Below are positions 56,959 to 64,000 of a stretch of DNA of 64,000 bases, in pieces. The DNA comes from Bradyrhizobium sp. CCGUVB1N3. Its GTDB lineage: Bacteria > Pseudomonadota > Alphaproteobacteria > Rhizobiales > Xanthobacteraceae. Every line of letters begins with the position of its first letter. Position 1 is the stretch's first letter. The notes under the pieces were generated by a model. That model did not search any database. It was not told the origin of the DNA and worked only from the letters and a program-made list of their open reading frames with translations. The position numbers and the translations under genes are program-made. The stretch is taken from NCBI RefSeq assembly GCF_024199925.1, contig NZ_JANADR010000001.1, positions 5,521,501-5,585,500 of the forward strand, read 5' to 3'.

Positions 56959-57977
56959 ACGACAACCACGTCAAGCTCGGTTTGGCTCTCGATGACGACG
57001 AAGCCCTTCATGAACTCTGCTGAGTGCCCGGCGAGCTTACGAATGTCCGGGCAATCGATCTCCAATGCCTCGTCCGGACCCAATCTCACCGGATGGAACT
57101 TCGACACGGCACCCGGCATCAGTCCGGGGAGGCCGATCGCGACCTTCACGCGAAGATGCGCCTCGGTATAGAGCGGGTTGTGCACGTTGATCGCTGTGAA
57201 GTACGTCCCGGGCGCAACAATCCCACCATCAGTCTTGCCACAGACGAATTTCGCCGCGTACTGATGGATCTGACGTTCAGCGAACTGCGCCCGATAGTGC
57301 GCAAGCACGCGATCAGCCGGAAGCTCCCTGGGGTACAGGGCAACTTCGTCAATCAAGCCTTTGAATGGTCGATCGCGTTGCGTCTGATTGCCAATCCCGA
57401 CGCCAGACTCGATGAGGTTTGCCGATGTCGGGGGCTTGGGGGAAATGCTTCCCGGTGCACTACTTTGGTTGTCCAACGCACCGTTGAGATAGATGCTGAT
57501 CAGCGAGCCGTCATAGGTTACGACGATATGGGCCTCGATCCCAATTGACAGGACAGCGATGCTGTCGATGGCGTCACTGACCGGCGCGGAGCTCGTCCGC
57601 AACTCCACATGTACATGCCCGTTTGGAAGGATGCCGAAACCGTACTGTGCCAGTTCAGGGAAGCTCGACTTTTCGACGATCCGCTGGTAGCGGTCATTTG
57701 CGCCATCCCAGCGAACCTTCGCTTCCATCGTGATATGCGGAGGATTTAGCGAGTTGCTGTTCCGCACGACAATACGGCCTGACATGCCGTCGAACAGCGC
57801 CGCGGTGTCACCACCATGAAAGCCGGGTTGGCCGAATGTGATTCCGCCCGTGCAGCTACCGTTGTTGGCATTACCCGACGAATCGGCTGCTGTCGCGCTG
57901 CCTGCAGGTTCGCCCAAGCGCCAGAAACCGATCGGGCCGTCCGCCATAACTTCGGCAGCGAAATTACCAATGGCCAT
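56871..57977 (-). CDS. LamG-domain protein with unknown C-terminal domain
   Basis: 368 residues from the ATG at 57977. Residues about 15-225 form a LamG/concanavalin-like domain: ADGPIGFWRLGEPAGSATAADSSGN, then FDGMSGRIVVRN and GLIDEVALYPRELPADRVLAHYRAQF. The last part, about 235-365, contains YAAKFVCGKTDGGIVAPGTYFTAINVHNP and later ALEIDCPDIRK, a conserved-looking beta domain I cannot name. There is no signal peptide. It may bind carbohydrate or act on the surface; how it would be exported is unclear. The G+C content, especially of the first half and the DNA upstream, is lower than its neighbours, suggesting recent acquisition. Confidence 0.8.
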   Translation of the reverse strand: MAIGNFAAEVMADGPIGFWRLGEPAGSATAADSSGNANNGSCTGGITFGQPGFHGGDTAALFDGMSGRIVVRNSNSLNPPHITMEAKVRWDGANDRYQRIVEKSSFPELAQYGFGILPNGHVHVELRTSSAPVSDAIDSIAVLSIGIEAHIVVTYDGSLISIYLNGALDNQSSAPGSISPKPPTSANLIESGVGIGNQTQRDRPFKGLIDEVALYPRELPADRVLAHYRAQFAERQIHQYAAKFVCGKTDGGIVAPGTYFTAINVHNPLYTEAHLRVKVAIGLPGLMPGAVSKFHPVRLGPDEALEIDCPDIRKLAGHSAEFMKGFVVIESQTELDVVVVYTAAGRDGQVETLHLERVPARSRKAGLP

Positions 57978-58697
57978 TGTGATGCGCCTATGTTGCCGCC
58001 ATCGCAACGCGCGTCGTAGCGAACAGCGCCGATGGCACCACTCGTTCTAGATCAAGACCAATTCGCACACGTTGACGCCGCCTCCGCGACAGAACCGCGG
58101 AGGGAAATTGATCTCAGTCGACTTTCAAATTGTCGAAAATCACCGAACCAAGTGCATTCGCGAAAAGCGCGGAAGTGCAAGCTTTGGCGGTTCGAGCGTA
58201 CATTAACAATATTACAACCTTTGATGGAGATGGTCAAGGCCCGAACAAAGACGCACCGACTGGTCGGACGGCGGCGTACTTTCGATGGAGCACGGGCGGG
58301 CTCAGCGAGCTTGCGTTGACTAGACTGGCGTATCGGGTCGCGCACTTTCGCGGAAGTCGGCCCGCTTTCAGCGAAGCAGGATCGGTCAAGTCAGTTCTCG
58401 GGCTATAGTCGACAGACCTAGCGATGCTGCGAGCGAATGTGATTCAGAGGCCCTTTCGAAGGGGCTCTGATGGGCGATCTGTTCTGAGTGCACTGGCACC
58501 GCAATGATCGCGGTGACCGCAACGAGACGGTTATCGGCCTTTTTTTTTGCGCACTGCTGCACATCATCTGCCACGGTGTAACGCCCACGTAACCATGACT
58601 GGTATTTGGGAACCGACCGTGCGTCGGCTTTAACCTGATCAAAAATACCTAAAATTTAGGATTTCCGAACGCCCGACCGACCGTCGAAGGAATCATC
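57978..58697. other. Gene-poor AT-richer gap
   Basis: Between the LamG gene and the GGDEF-EAL gene. Small open frames exist (for example 58130-58408 plus) but none has a Shine-Dalgarno with a convincing product. There is an imperfect hairpin near 58449-58473 (CAGAGGCCCTT with AAGGGGCTCTG), a T run at 58539-58547 and a palindrome at 58648-58660. Composition is AT-richer than the flanks. No tRNA, integrase or transposase remnant was seen. Confidence 0.6.
58648..58660. promoter_or_regulatory. Palindrome CCTAAAATTTAGG upstream of the GGDEF-EAL gene
   Basis: A perfect 6-bp dyad with one central base, 38 bp upstream of the TTG start. Its place suits an operator for the c-di-GMP gene and the binding protein behind it; the binding regulator is unknown. 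Confidence 0.4.
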
Positions 58698-61415
58698 TTG
58701 CTGGCCGCCGCTCGCTCACCCAAAAGCCTGTTAGCGATGTTCGCGCCGGGGGATCGAGCCGCGCCGATGCGCCGAATTGGCTCGATCCGTCCCGTTGCCT
58801 TTCTGATGCTGTGCGGTGCGTTCCTCATCGCGCTCGTCGTGTGCACCATCGCCCTCATCCTGTCCAACCTGCGTGATCACGCGATCGCGGAGAGCAAGCA
58901 GCAACTGCTGGCAACCGCGACGGTGCTGGCCAAGCAGGCGGCGCGTGACTTCGAGGCCGTCGATCTGATCGAGGCAAGTCTGATCGAGCACATGCAAACC
59001 CTCGCCGTCGTCTCCGACGAGGTCTACGCACGTGCCATGGCGAGCCGCGATATCCAGCTCATGCTGGACGACAAGATCAGCGGCTTTCCGCATATCGAGG
59101 CCGTGATGCTGGTCGGCGCCGATGGGACGCTGATCAATTCGTCCATCGCGTGGCCCGCCCCGCCCCTCAACGTCGCGGATCAGGATTATTTCCAGGCCCT
59201 CAAGACCAACCCCGCCTTGAGCTCGAAGCTCGGCCGACCAGAAAAGGATCGGCGTACCGGAGCCTGGACGATACCGCTGGCCCGGAAATTCATGGGGTCT
59301 GACGGAGAATTCCTCGGCCTCGTGGTCGGCACGATCAAGTCTCAGTACTTCGAGGAACTCTATCGATCGCTGGTCCGGGGATCCGATGAATCGATTGCGC
59401 TGCTCCGCCAGGACGGCGTGATGCTGGCACGCTATCCGCACGTCGATACCCCGATCGACAAGTCCTTGTCCGGCGGCCGGCTGGACGAGATCATGCGATC
59501 CGGCAGCGGCGTCACTCGCCTGCAAGATCCGGTCGATGGCTCCGACCGGCTGATCGCGGGCGCGCGCCTTGCCAACGTCCCAATCCACCTGACCACCAGC
59601 ACCACGGTCCCGGCCGCGCTCGCCGGCTGGCGGACGGAGGCGTTGTTTCTGATCGGGCTCACCATTGTGCTCGTCGTCGCCATCGGCGGCATCGGAGCCG
59701 TTTTCGTGCAGCACTTCCGCAAGCAGAGCATTCAGCTCGACGCAACACTGAACAACCAGTCGCAAGGCGTCTGCATGTACGACGAGCATCACCGCCTGAT
59801 CGTGTGTAACGACCGCTACACCGAGATGCTCCACATCAGCGGCGAGCTCACGAAACCGGGCACCACGCTGCGCCAGATCTTCGACCATCAGATTTCGCAA
59901 GGGCTGTACACCGAAAACGGCCCCGACGCCTACATCAGCGGGCTGATGGCCATCGTTGCGGCCAACAGGCCGGCGAGCTTCGTGACCGAGCTTCCCGATG
60001 GACGAGCGGTCGTGGTCGTATTTCGGCCGGTGCCGGGCGGCGGCTTCGTGACGACGGTAGAGGACATCACCGAGCAAAAGCGCGCCGAGAAGCGGATCGC
60101 GCACATCGCGCATCATGATGCGCTGACCGGCTTGCACAACCGTGCGTCATTTTCCGAGTATCTGGCGACGACGCTGGACGAAACGATCCGCGCCGGCCAG
60201 GCGTTCGCGATTCTGTGCCTCGACCTCGACCGCTTCAAGGAGATCAATGACCTGCACGGCCATCCGGTCGGTGACGCGCTGCTGTGCGAGGTCGCGCGGC
60301 GTCTGAAGGAAGTCACGGGGAACGCCTTCCTGGCACGGGTCGGCGGCGACGAATTCATCGTGGTCACGCTCGGCGATGCGCAGGCCGCGGCCGCCGGCCA
60401 GCTGGCGGAGCAGCTGCGGACGGCCCTCATCGGCGACATAGAGATCGCCGGACGACAAGTGCGCATCGGATTGAGCATCGGCGTGGCGCGCTCTCCGGAC
60501 GACGGAAACGACCCGACGACGCTTCTGGCCAATGCGGACATCGCCCTCTATCGCGCCAAATCGGAAGGACGCAATGCGATCCGTTTCTTCGAGGCGGACA
60601 TGGGGGCGCAACTGCGCGATCGCCGCGAATTGCAGCACGATTTGCAATCCGCCGTCGCCAACGGCGAGCTAAGGCTCGATTTCCAGCCGCTGATGCGGGT
60701 GGGCGGCGAGATCGTGGGCTTCGAAGCATTGGTCCGCTGGCAACATCCGAGGCGTGGCCTGGTCCCGCCCGGCATCTTCATTCCGCTCGCCGAGCAGAAC
60801 GGGCTGATCGTCGCCATGGGAGAATGGATCCTGCGCGCCGCGTGCCGCGAGGCCGCGTCATGGCCGAACGAGCTGAAGATTTCCGTCAATCTGTCGCCCG
60901 TGCAGTGCCGCAACGATGACATCGTGCGGCTCGTCCATGAAATCCTGATCGAGACCGGACTGAGCGCAGGCCGACTCGAGCTCGAGATCACCGAGGGCGT
61001 CCTGATCGATGACTTCTCCGGCGCAGTCTCGATCCTGCGCCGGCTCAAATCGCTTGGAGTGCGCTTCGCGCTGGACGATTTCGGCACCGGCTACTCGTCG
61101 ATGTCCTATCTGCAGGCATTCCCGTTCGACATGATCAAGATCGACCGGAGCTTCATTTCGAACCTCGATCGCGCGCAATCGAAGGCGATCTTGCACGGCT
61201 TTATCGGACTGGCGCGCGGGCTCGAGCTTCCGGTCACTGCCGAGGGCGTCGAAACGCAGGCACAGCTCGACATTCTCTCTCGTGCGGGCTGCGATTTCGC
61301 GCAAGGATTCCTGATCGGAAGGCCCGCATCGATCAACCAATATGCGCAAATCGTGGGTCGGCCGCCCCGCCTCGATCGGCACGGTACGCCGGCGGGCCTG
61401 GCGGCCACGGCATGA
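58698..61415 (+). CDS. dCACHE-PAS-GGDEF-EAL c-di-GMP protein
   Basis: 905 residues. Membrane segments near 33-58 and 313-340 flank a periplasmic dCACHE_1-like domain (FPHIEAVMLVGADGTLINSS; IPLARKFMGSDGEFLGLVVGTIKSQYF). A PAS domain (about 350-455) follows, then GGDEF (intact, near 548) and EAL (EALVRW near 675, with NLSP, EITEG, DDFGTGYSS, KIDRSFI and AEGVET all kept). The inhibitory RxxD site five residues before GGDEF is absent. The protein may make and break c-di-GMP under control of a periplasmic ligand. Start is TTG at 58698 with AAGGA seven bases upstream. The binding protein gene begins 65 bp after its stop. Confidence 0.93.
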   Translation: MLAAARSPKSLLAMFAPGDRAAPMRRIGSIRPVAFLMLCGAFLIALVVCTIALILSNLRDHAIAESKQQLLATATVLAKQAARDFEAVDLIEASLIEHMQTLAVVSDEVYARAMASRDIQLMLDDKISGFPHIEAVMLVGADGTLINSSIAWPAPPLNVADQDYFQALKTNPALSSKLGRPEKDRRTGAWTIPLARKFMGSDGEFLGLVVGTIKSQYFEELYRSLVRGSDESIALLRQDGVMLARYPHVDTPIDKSLSGGRLDEIMRSGSGVTRLQDPVDGSDRLIAGARLANVPIHLTTSTTVPAALAGWRTEALFLIGLTIVLVVAIGGIGAVFVQHFRKQSIQLDATLNNQSQGVCMYDEHHRLIVCNDRYTEMLHISGELTKPGTTLRQIFDHQISQGLYTENGPDAYISGLMAIVAANRPASFVTELPDGRAVVVVFRPVPGGGFVTTVEDITEQKRAEKRIAHIAHHDALTGLHNRASFSEYLATTLDETIRAGQAFAILCLDLDRFKEINDLHGHPVGDALLCEVARRLKEVTGNAFLARVGGDEFIVVTLGDAQAAAAGQLAEQLRTALIGDIEIAGRQVRIGLSIGVARSPDDGNDPTTLLANADIALYRAKSEGRNAIRFFEADMGAQLRDRRELQHDLQSAVANGELRLDFQPLMRVGGEIVGFEALVRWQHPRRGLVPPGIFIPLAEQNGLIVAMGEWILRAACREAASWPNELKISVNLSPVQCRNDDIVRLVHEILIETGLSAGRLELEITEGVLIDDFSGAVSILRRLKSLGVRFALDDFGTGYSSMSYLQAFPFDMIKIDRSFISNLDRAQSKAILHGFIGLARGLELPVTAEGVETQAQLDILSRAGCDFAQGFLIGRPASINQYAQIVGRPPRLDRHGTPAGLAATA

Positions 61416-61480
61416 GCGGACGAGACGACCATCCATTGCAGATACGACTTGTCGATTCCAAAGAAAGAGGAGATGGACGG

Positions 61481-62404
61481 ATGCGCATCAAGATCATGCT
61501 GGCCGCGGCCGCGCTGAGTATCGCGAGCCATCCGGTGTTCGCCGGCGAAGCGACCGGTACACTCGAGAAGATCAGAAGCACCGGGTCCATCACGATCGGA
61601 CATCGCGAATCATCGATCCCGTTCTCATACTACGACAGCACCGAGAAGGTCGTCGGCTATGCGATGGATCTCTGCTATCTGGTGGCTGACACCGTGAAGG
61701 CGCGCCTCGGTCTGGAAAAGCTCGACGTCAAGCTTGTGCCCGTCACCCCATCGGGCCGCATTCAGTCGGTATTGAACGGGACGATCGATATCGAATGCGG
61801 AACGACAACCAACAATGTCGAGCGGCAGAAAGTGGTGTCGTTCTCGACCACGTATTTCGTCGCCGCGAATCGCTTCATGGCCAAGGCGAAGGCCAATTTG
61901 CGAACCCTGGACGACCTCAAGGGCAAGACGGTCGCCTCCACCATCGGGTCCACCAATCTCAAGCAGATCAGCGAGCTCAACACGCAGCGTCATCTCGGTC
62001 TCACCATCCTGGCGGCCAAGGACAACGGTGAGGCGTTCCGGATGCTGGAATCCGATCGCGTAGACGCCTTCGTGATGGACGATATCCTGCTCCACAGCCG
62101 GGTGGCCTCTTCGCCGATCCCCGGCGACTACACCGTGTCAGAGGAGGCGCTGTCGATCGAGCCTTACGGCATCATGCTCCGGCGCGACGATCCGGCCTTC
62201 AAGAAAGTGGTCGATGAGGCAATATCGGCCATCTATCGTAGTGGGGACATCCAGAAAATCTATGCAAAGTGGTTTCAGGCTCCGATTCCGCCGAACGATG
62301 TCAATCTTAATGTTCCGATGAGCGCGCCGCTCCAGCGCGCGATCGCTCATCTGATCGACAGTGGCGAACCCGGTGCGTATCTCGTGGGAAACAGCACGCA
62401 GTGA
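61481..62404 (+). CDS. Amino-acid substrate-binding protein (family 3, GltI-like)
   Basis: 307 residues. The signal peptide ends HPVFAGEA. The mature start TLEKIRSTGSITIGHRESSIPFSYYDSTEKVVGYAMDLCYLVADTVKARLG and the segment RIQSVLNGTIDIECGTTTNNVERQK are typical of the glutamate/aspartate binding proteins (PF00497). No permease or ATPase gene follows. The ATG at 61481 has GAGGAG about nine bases upstream; an ATG at 61412 overlaps the preceding stop but lacks a leader. Probably cotranscribed with the dCACHE-GGDEF-EAL gene and secreted to the periplasm. Confidence 0.88.
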   Translation: MRIKIMLAAAALSIASHPVFAGEATGTLEKIRSTGSITIGHRESSIPFSYYDSTEKVVGYAMDLCYLVADTVKARLGLEKLDVKLVPVTPSGRIQSVLNGTIDIECGTTTNNVERQKVVSFSTTYFVAANRFMAKAKANLRTLDDLKGKTVASTIGSTNLKQISELNTQRHLGLTILAAKDNGEAFRMLESDRVDAFVMDDILLHSRVASSPIPGDYTVSEEALSIEPYGIMLRRDDPAFKKVVDEAISAIYRSGDIQKIYAKWFQAPIPPNDVNLNVPMSAPLQRAIAHLIDSGEPGAYLVGNSTQ

Positions 62405-62430
62405 GCACCACCACGTAAAGTGGCTCCGCG

Positions 62431-63471
62431 TCACGGCGCGAGATTGAAGCCTGGTTGCATCAATGGCTTGAGGCTGGCGATATCGAGGTGACAGATGCTC
62501 GTGATGCGGGACTTCGCGGCGTCGTCGATCGTCAGCGTCATCTGACGGCTTCCAAGACTCCATCGTTGGATATCGCCGACTGACGTTCGCACCAGGTTTT
62601 CGCGGTCCTTGAGGATGCTTTCGCGCATATCATTGTCGCTGAGATCGGCCTTCGCCGCCTCGCCAATGAAGTCGTCCAGTTGCGGCCGGCATTGGGCCAC
62701 GAGGGAATCGAGCGCCTCGCGGCGGAAGACATTCTCAAATGCCAGCATCCGGCCCGCCACGAGATCCACATTGATGTCCACGTGATAGTCCACCGGATGA
62801 GCGCTGGAAGGGTATGAGATGACGACATGGGCCGAGACGAGCGCCGGCGAGGCATAGCTGAGCGTCATGGAAAAGTCGTCCGTCGTATCCCCTTCGCTGC
62901 CGTCGGATACATTGACGTTCTTGAGTTGGCCGTCGACGGCGCGGTTGAACAGCCGCTCGCCGGCCGACTGCGGCGCCGTGAACCGCAGCCCCGAAACCAC
63001 CCGGCCATCTCCCTTGCCCCTGAGAAAAAACGGCCGGATCGATCCCGGCAAACCCGGGCCATCGGCCGGCATGCCGGACAGAAAGAGACGGCGTTGATCG
63101 CTCTGCGTGCCGAGACAGGCCGACAGCGCCGGTCCCGCAAGCGGCTGACCGCGTGAATCATGGCCGCACAGATCATTGCGCGTCGTGATCCAATGACGCT
63201 GATCGGCTACGAGCGCGTCGCGGTCCGGCCCGGATGTCTGGGATCGCAGAGTGGCGAAGGCTTCTGCCATTTGCTCATCGGCCGCCTTGGCGGCCGGGTC
63301 GGCGCAGATCGCTTTCTCCTGACGGGTCGAGGCGGCCTGGCAGTTCATTGCCACGGCGCGATGGGTGGTGATCGACGTCAGCGCCGCGGCAATGGCTGCT
63401 GTCACCGTCACGGTGCGAAGAACCGGCTTCGAGGAAAACCTCGTGGGGAATCGCGTCGCGACTTCAAGCAT
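62431..63471 (-). CDS. Exported LprI-domain protein with DUF3298-like C-terminus
   Basis: 346 residues from the ATG at 63471. A hydrophobic N-terminal signal (TVTVTAAIAAALTSITTHRAVAM) is followed by an LprI/DUF1311 domain (NCQAASTRQEKAICADPAAKAADEQMAEAFATL, with the usual NDLC). The C-terminal half (VVISYPSSAHPVDYHVDINVDLVAGRMLAFENVFRREALDSLVAQCRPQL) looks like a DUF3298/RsiV-type domain. Periplasmic. The ATG overlaps the stop of the upstream SH3 gene by one base (TGATG), so translation is coupled. Third LprI protein of the window; possible lysozyme inhibitor or envelope sensor. Confidence 0.82.
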   Translation of the reverse strand: MLEVATRFPTRFSSKPVLRTVTVTAAIAAALTSITTHRAVAMNCQAASTRQEKAICADPAAKAADEQMAEAFATLRSQTSGPDRDALVADQRHWITTRNDLCGHDSRGQPLAGPALSACLGTQSDQRRLFLSGMPADGPGLPGSIRPFFLRGKGDGRVVSGLRFTAPQSAGERLFNRAVDGQLKNVNVSDGSEGDTTDDFSMTLSYASPALVSAHVVISYPSSAHPVDYHVDINVDLVAGRMLAFENVFRREALDSLVAQCRPQLDDFIGEAAKADLSDNDMRESILKDRENLVRTSVGDIQRWSLGSRQMTLTIDDAAKSRITSICHLDIASLKPLMQPGFNLAP

Positions 63472-64000
63472 CAGGGGCACGTCGTCACCTGATTGCTGCA
63501 AATGCCGGTGACCCAGCCGCGGACCTGGCGCTGGCCCTCCATGTGCACGGCCGCCTCGGCAAACGCCCCGGAACAGCCGAACACATGATCGATCGTCGCA
63601 CTGTCCGGCCCCCCGCCTCCGTCGGTCGTTCGGAGCGTCGCAAGAAGCTGGGCGCTTTCGGCGGGAGCGGCACGCACCTCCGCGCGGTTGATGACAAACC
63701 TGACCTTGTCCGCAAAAACCCAGCCGGGACCGCCAAACAGAATCCGATCACCCTTGCCGCTTCCATAGTCGGCAAACTTGACGCGGCTTACGAGAAACCA
63801 GCCATTGCGGCTGCCGGTGATGCGGAATTCCGCCGCATAGCGGTCGCCGGCCTGCGCTTCCGCCGGTGGTACGTGGCCGATAATCTCCGCATCCGCTCTC
63901 GGAGCTGCCCGGATGTTGAGCCCGGAGGGATCGGGATCATTCGACCACCCGGACAAGGCGCAGGCCGTGACGCCCGACGTATCCACGGTGGCCGCAACTG
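63471..64000 (-). CDS. Bacterial SH3-domain protein (5' end outside window)
   Basis: At least 171 residues; the frame stays open to the window edge, where VAATVDTSGVTACALSGW looks like the end of a signal or lipoprotein leader. An SH3b domain follows (SGLNIRAAPRADAEIIGHVPP ... YAAEFRITGSRNGWFLVSRV ... GWVFADKV). Such domains bind cell-wall peptides. The stop overlaps the start of the LprI gene. The product is probably periplasmic and works with that LprI protein. An internal GTG at 63986 is unlikely to be the true start. Confidence 0.8.
   Translation of the reverse strand, partial: VAATVDTSGVTACALSGWSNDPDPSGLNIRAAPRADAEIIGHVPPAEAQAGDRYAAEFRITGSRNGWFLVSRVKFADYGSGKGDRILFGGPGWVFADKVRFVINRAEVRAAPAESAQLLATLRTTDGGGGPDSATIDHVFGCSGAFAEAAVHMEGQRQVRGWVTGICSNQVTTCP

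Noticed and set aside
58130..58408. A 92-codon plus-strand frame in the gene-poor gap
   Set aside because: Needs a TTG start without ribosome site, no domain, not supported beyond being open.

Overview
The window is a high-GC chromosomal segment of an alphaproteobacterium, most likely Bradyrhizobium or a close Nitrobacteraceae relative. Pointers: a cyclic-glucan exporter of the NdvA type, a TrcR (DUF1013) cell-cycle regulator, an ispH-thrB-rnhA operon, Omp25/31-like surface proteins ending in VVAKY, a TAXI-type TRAP transporter with DUF1850, a CtrA-type box, and several classes of palindromic intergenic repeat of the kind seen in Bradyrhizobium genomes. The taxon is inferred from gene content; no rRNA or tRNA gene was found.

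Layout. 0-6.6 kb: minus-strand genes for small exported or conserved proteins, a thioesterase/nitronate monooxygenase pair, aspartase, a YqaA-type membrane protein and a HisE-like pyrophosphohydrolase. 6.8-14.4 kb: plus-strand block with a lone NMT1-like binding protein, ndvA, a D,D-carboxypeptidase with a Lys/Ala tail, fadD, DUF924 and a 1-Cys peroxiredoxin. 14.6-17.0 kb: ispH-thrB-rnhA operon. 17.3-24.6 kb: trcR with a strong terminator, small exported proteins, prpE and two tandem TPR proteins with LprI-like C-termini. 24.7-31 kb: CPA1 antiporter, SDR, and a TAXI-TRAP system (binding protein, fused permease, DUF1850). 31-38.7 kb: exported proteins, a transglycosylase-like protein, NUDIX, thioesterase, aldo/keto reductase, TTC38-like TPR protein, DUF4188. 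38.8-47.2 kb: a surface-protein region with two Omp beta-barrels, a 1077-residue autotransporter with a NYN-domain gene 1 nt behind it, and an AraC regulator, laced with four copies of a modular repeat. 47.2-56 kb: acyl-CoA synthetase, small exported proteins, DUF3088, EVE, an orphan chemoreceptor, and a three-gene cluster (nitrobindin-like, RibD-like, flavin amine oxidase-like). 56.3-58.7 kb: a thioesterase whose 3' end runs into a convergent LamG protein, followed by a gene-poor, AT-richer gap. 58.7-64 kb: a CACHE-PAS-GGDEF-EAL protein followed by an amino-acid binding protein, then two coupled exported proteins.

Most genes are housekeeping or broadly conserved. The parts deserving attention are the surface-protein region with its repeats, the autotransporter/NYN coupling, the binding-protein/c-di-GMP pair, and the LamG insertion. 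No CRISPR array, complete insertion sequence, integrase or phage gene is present.
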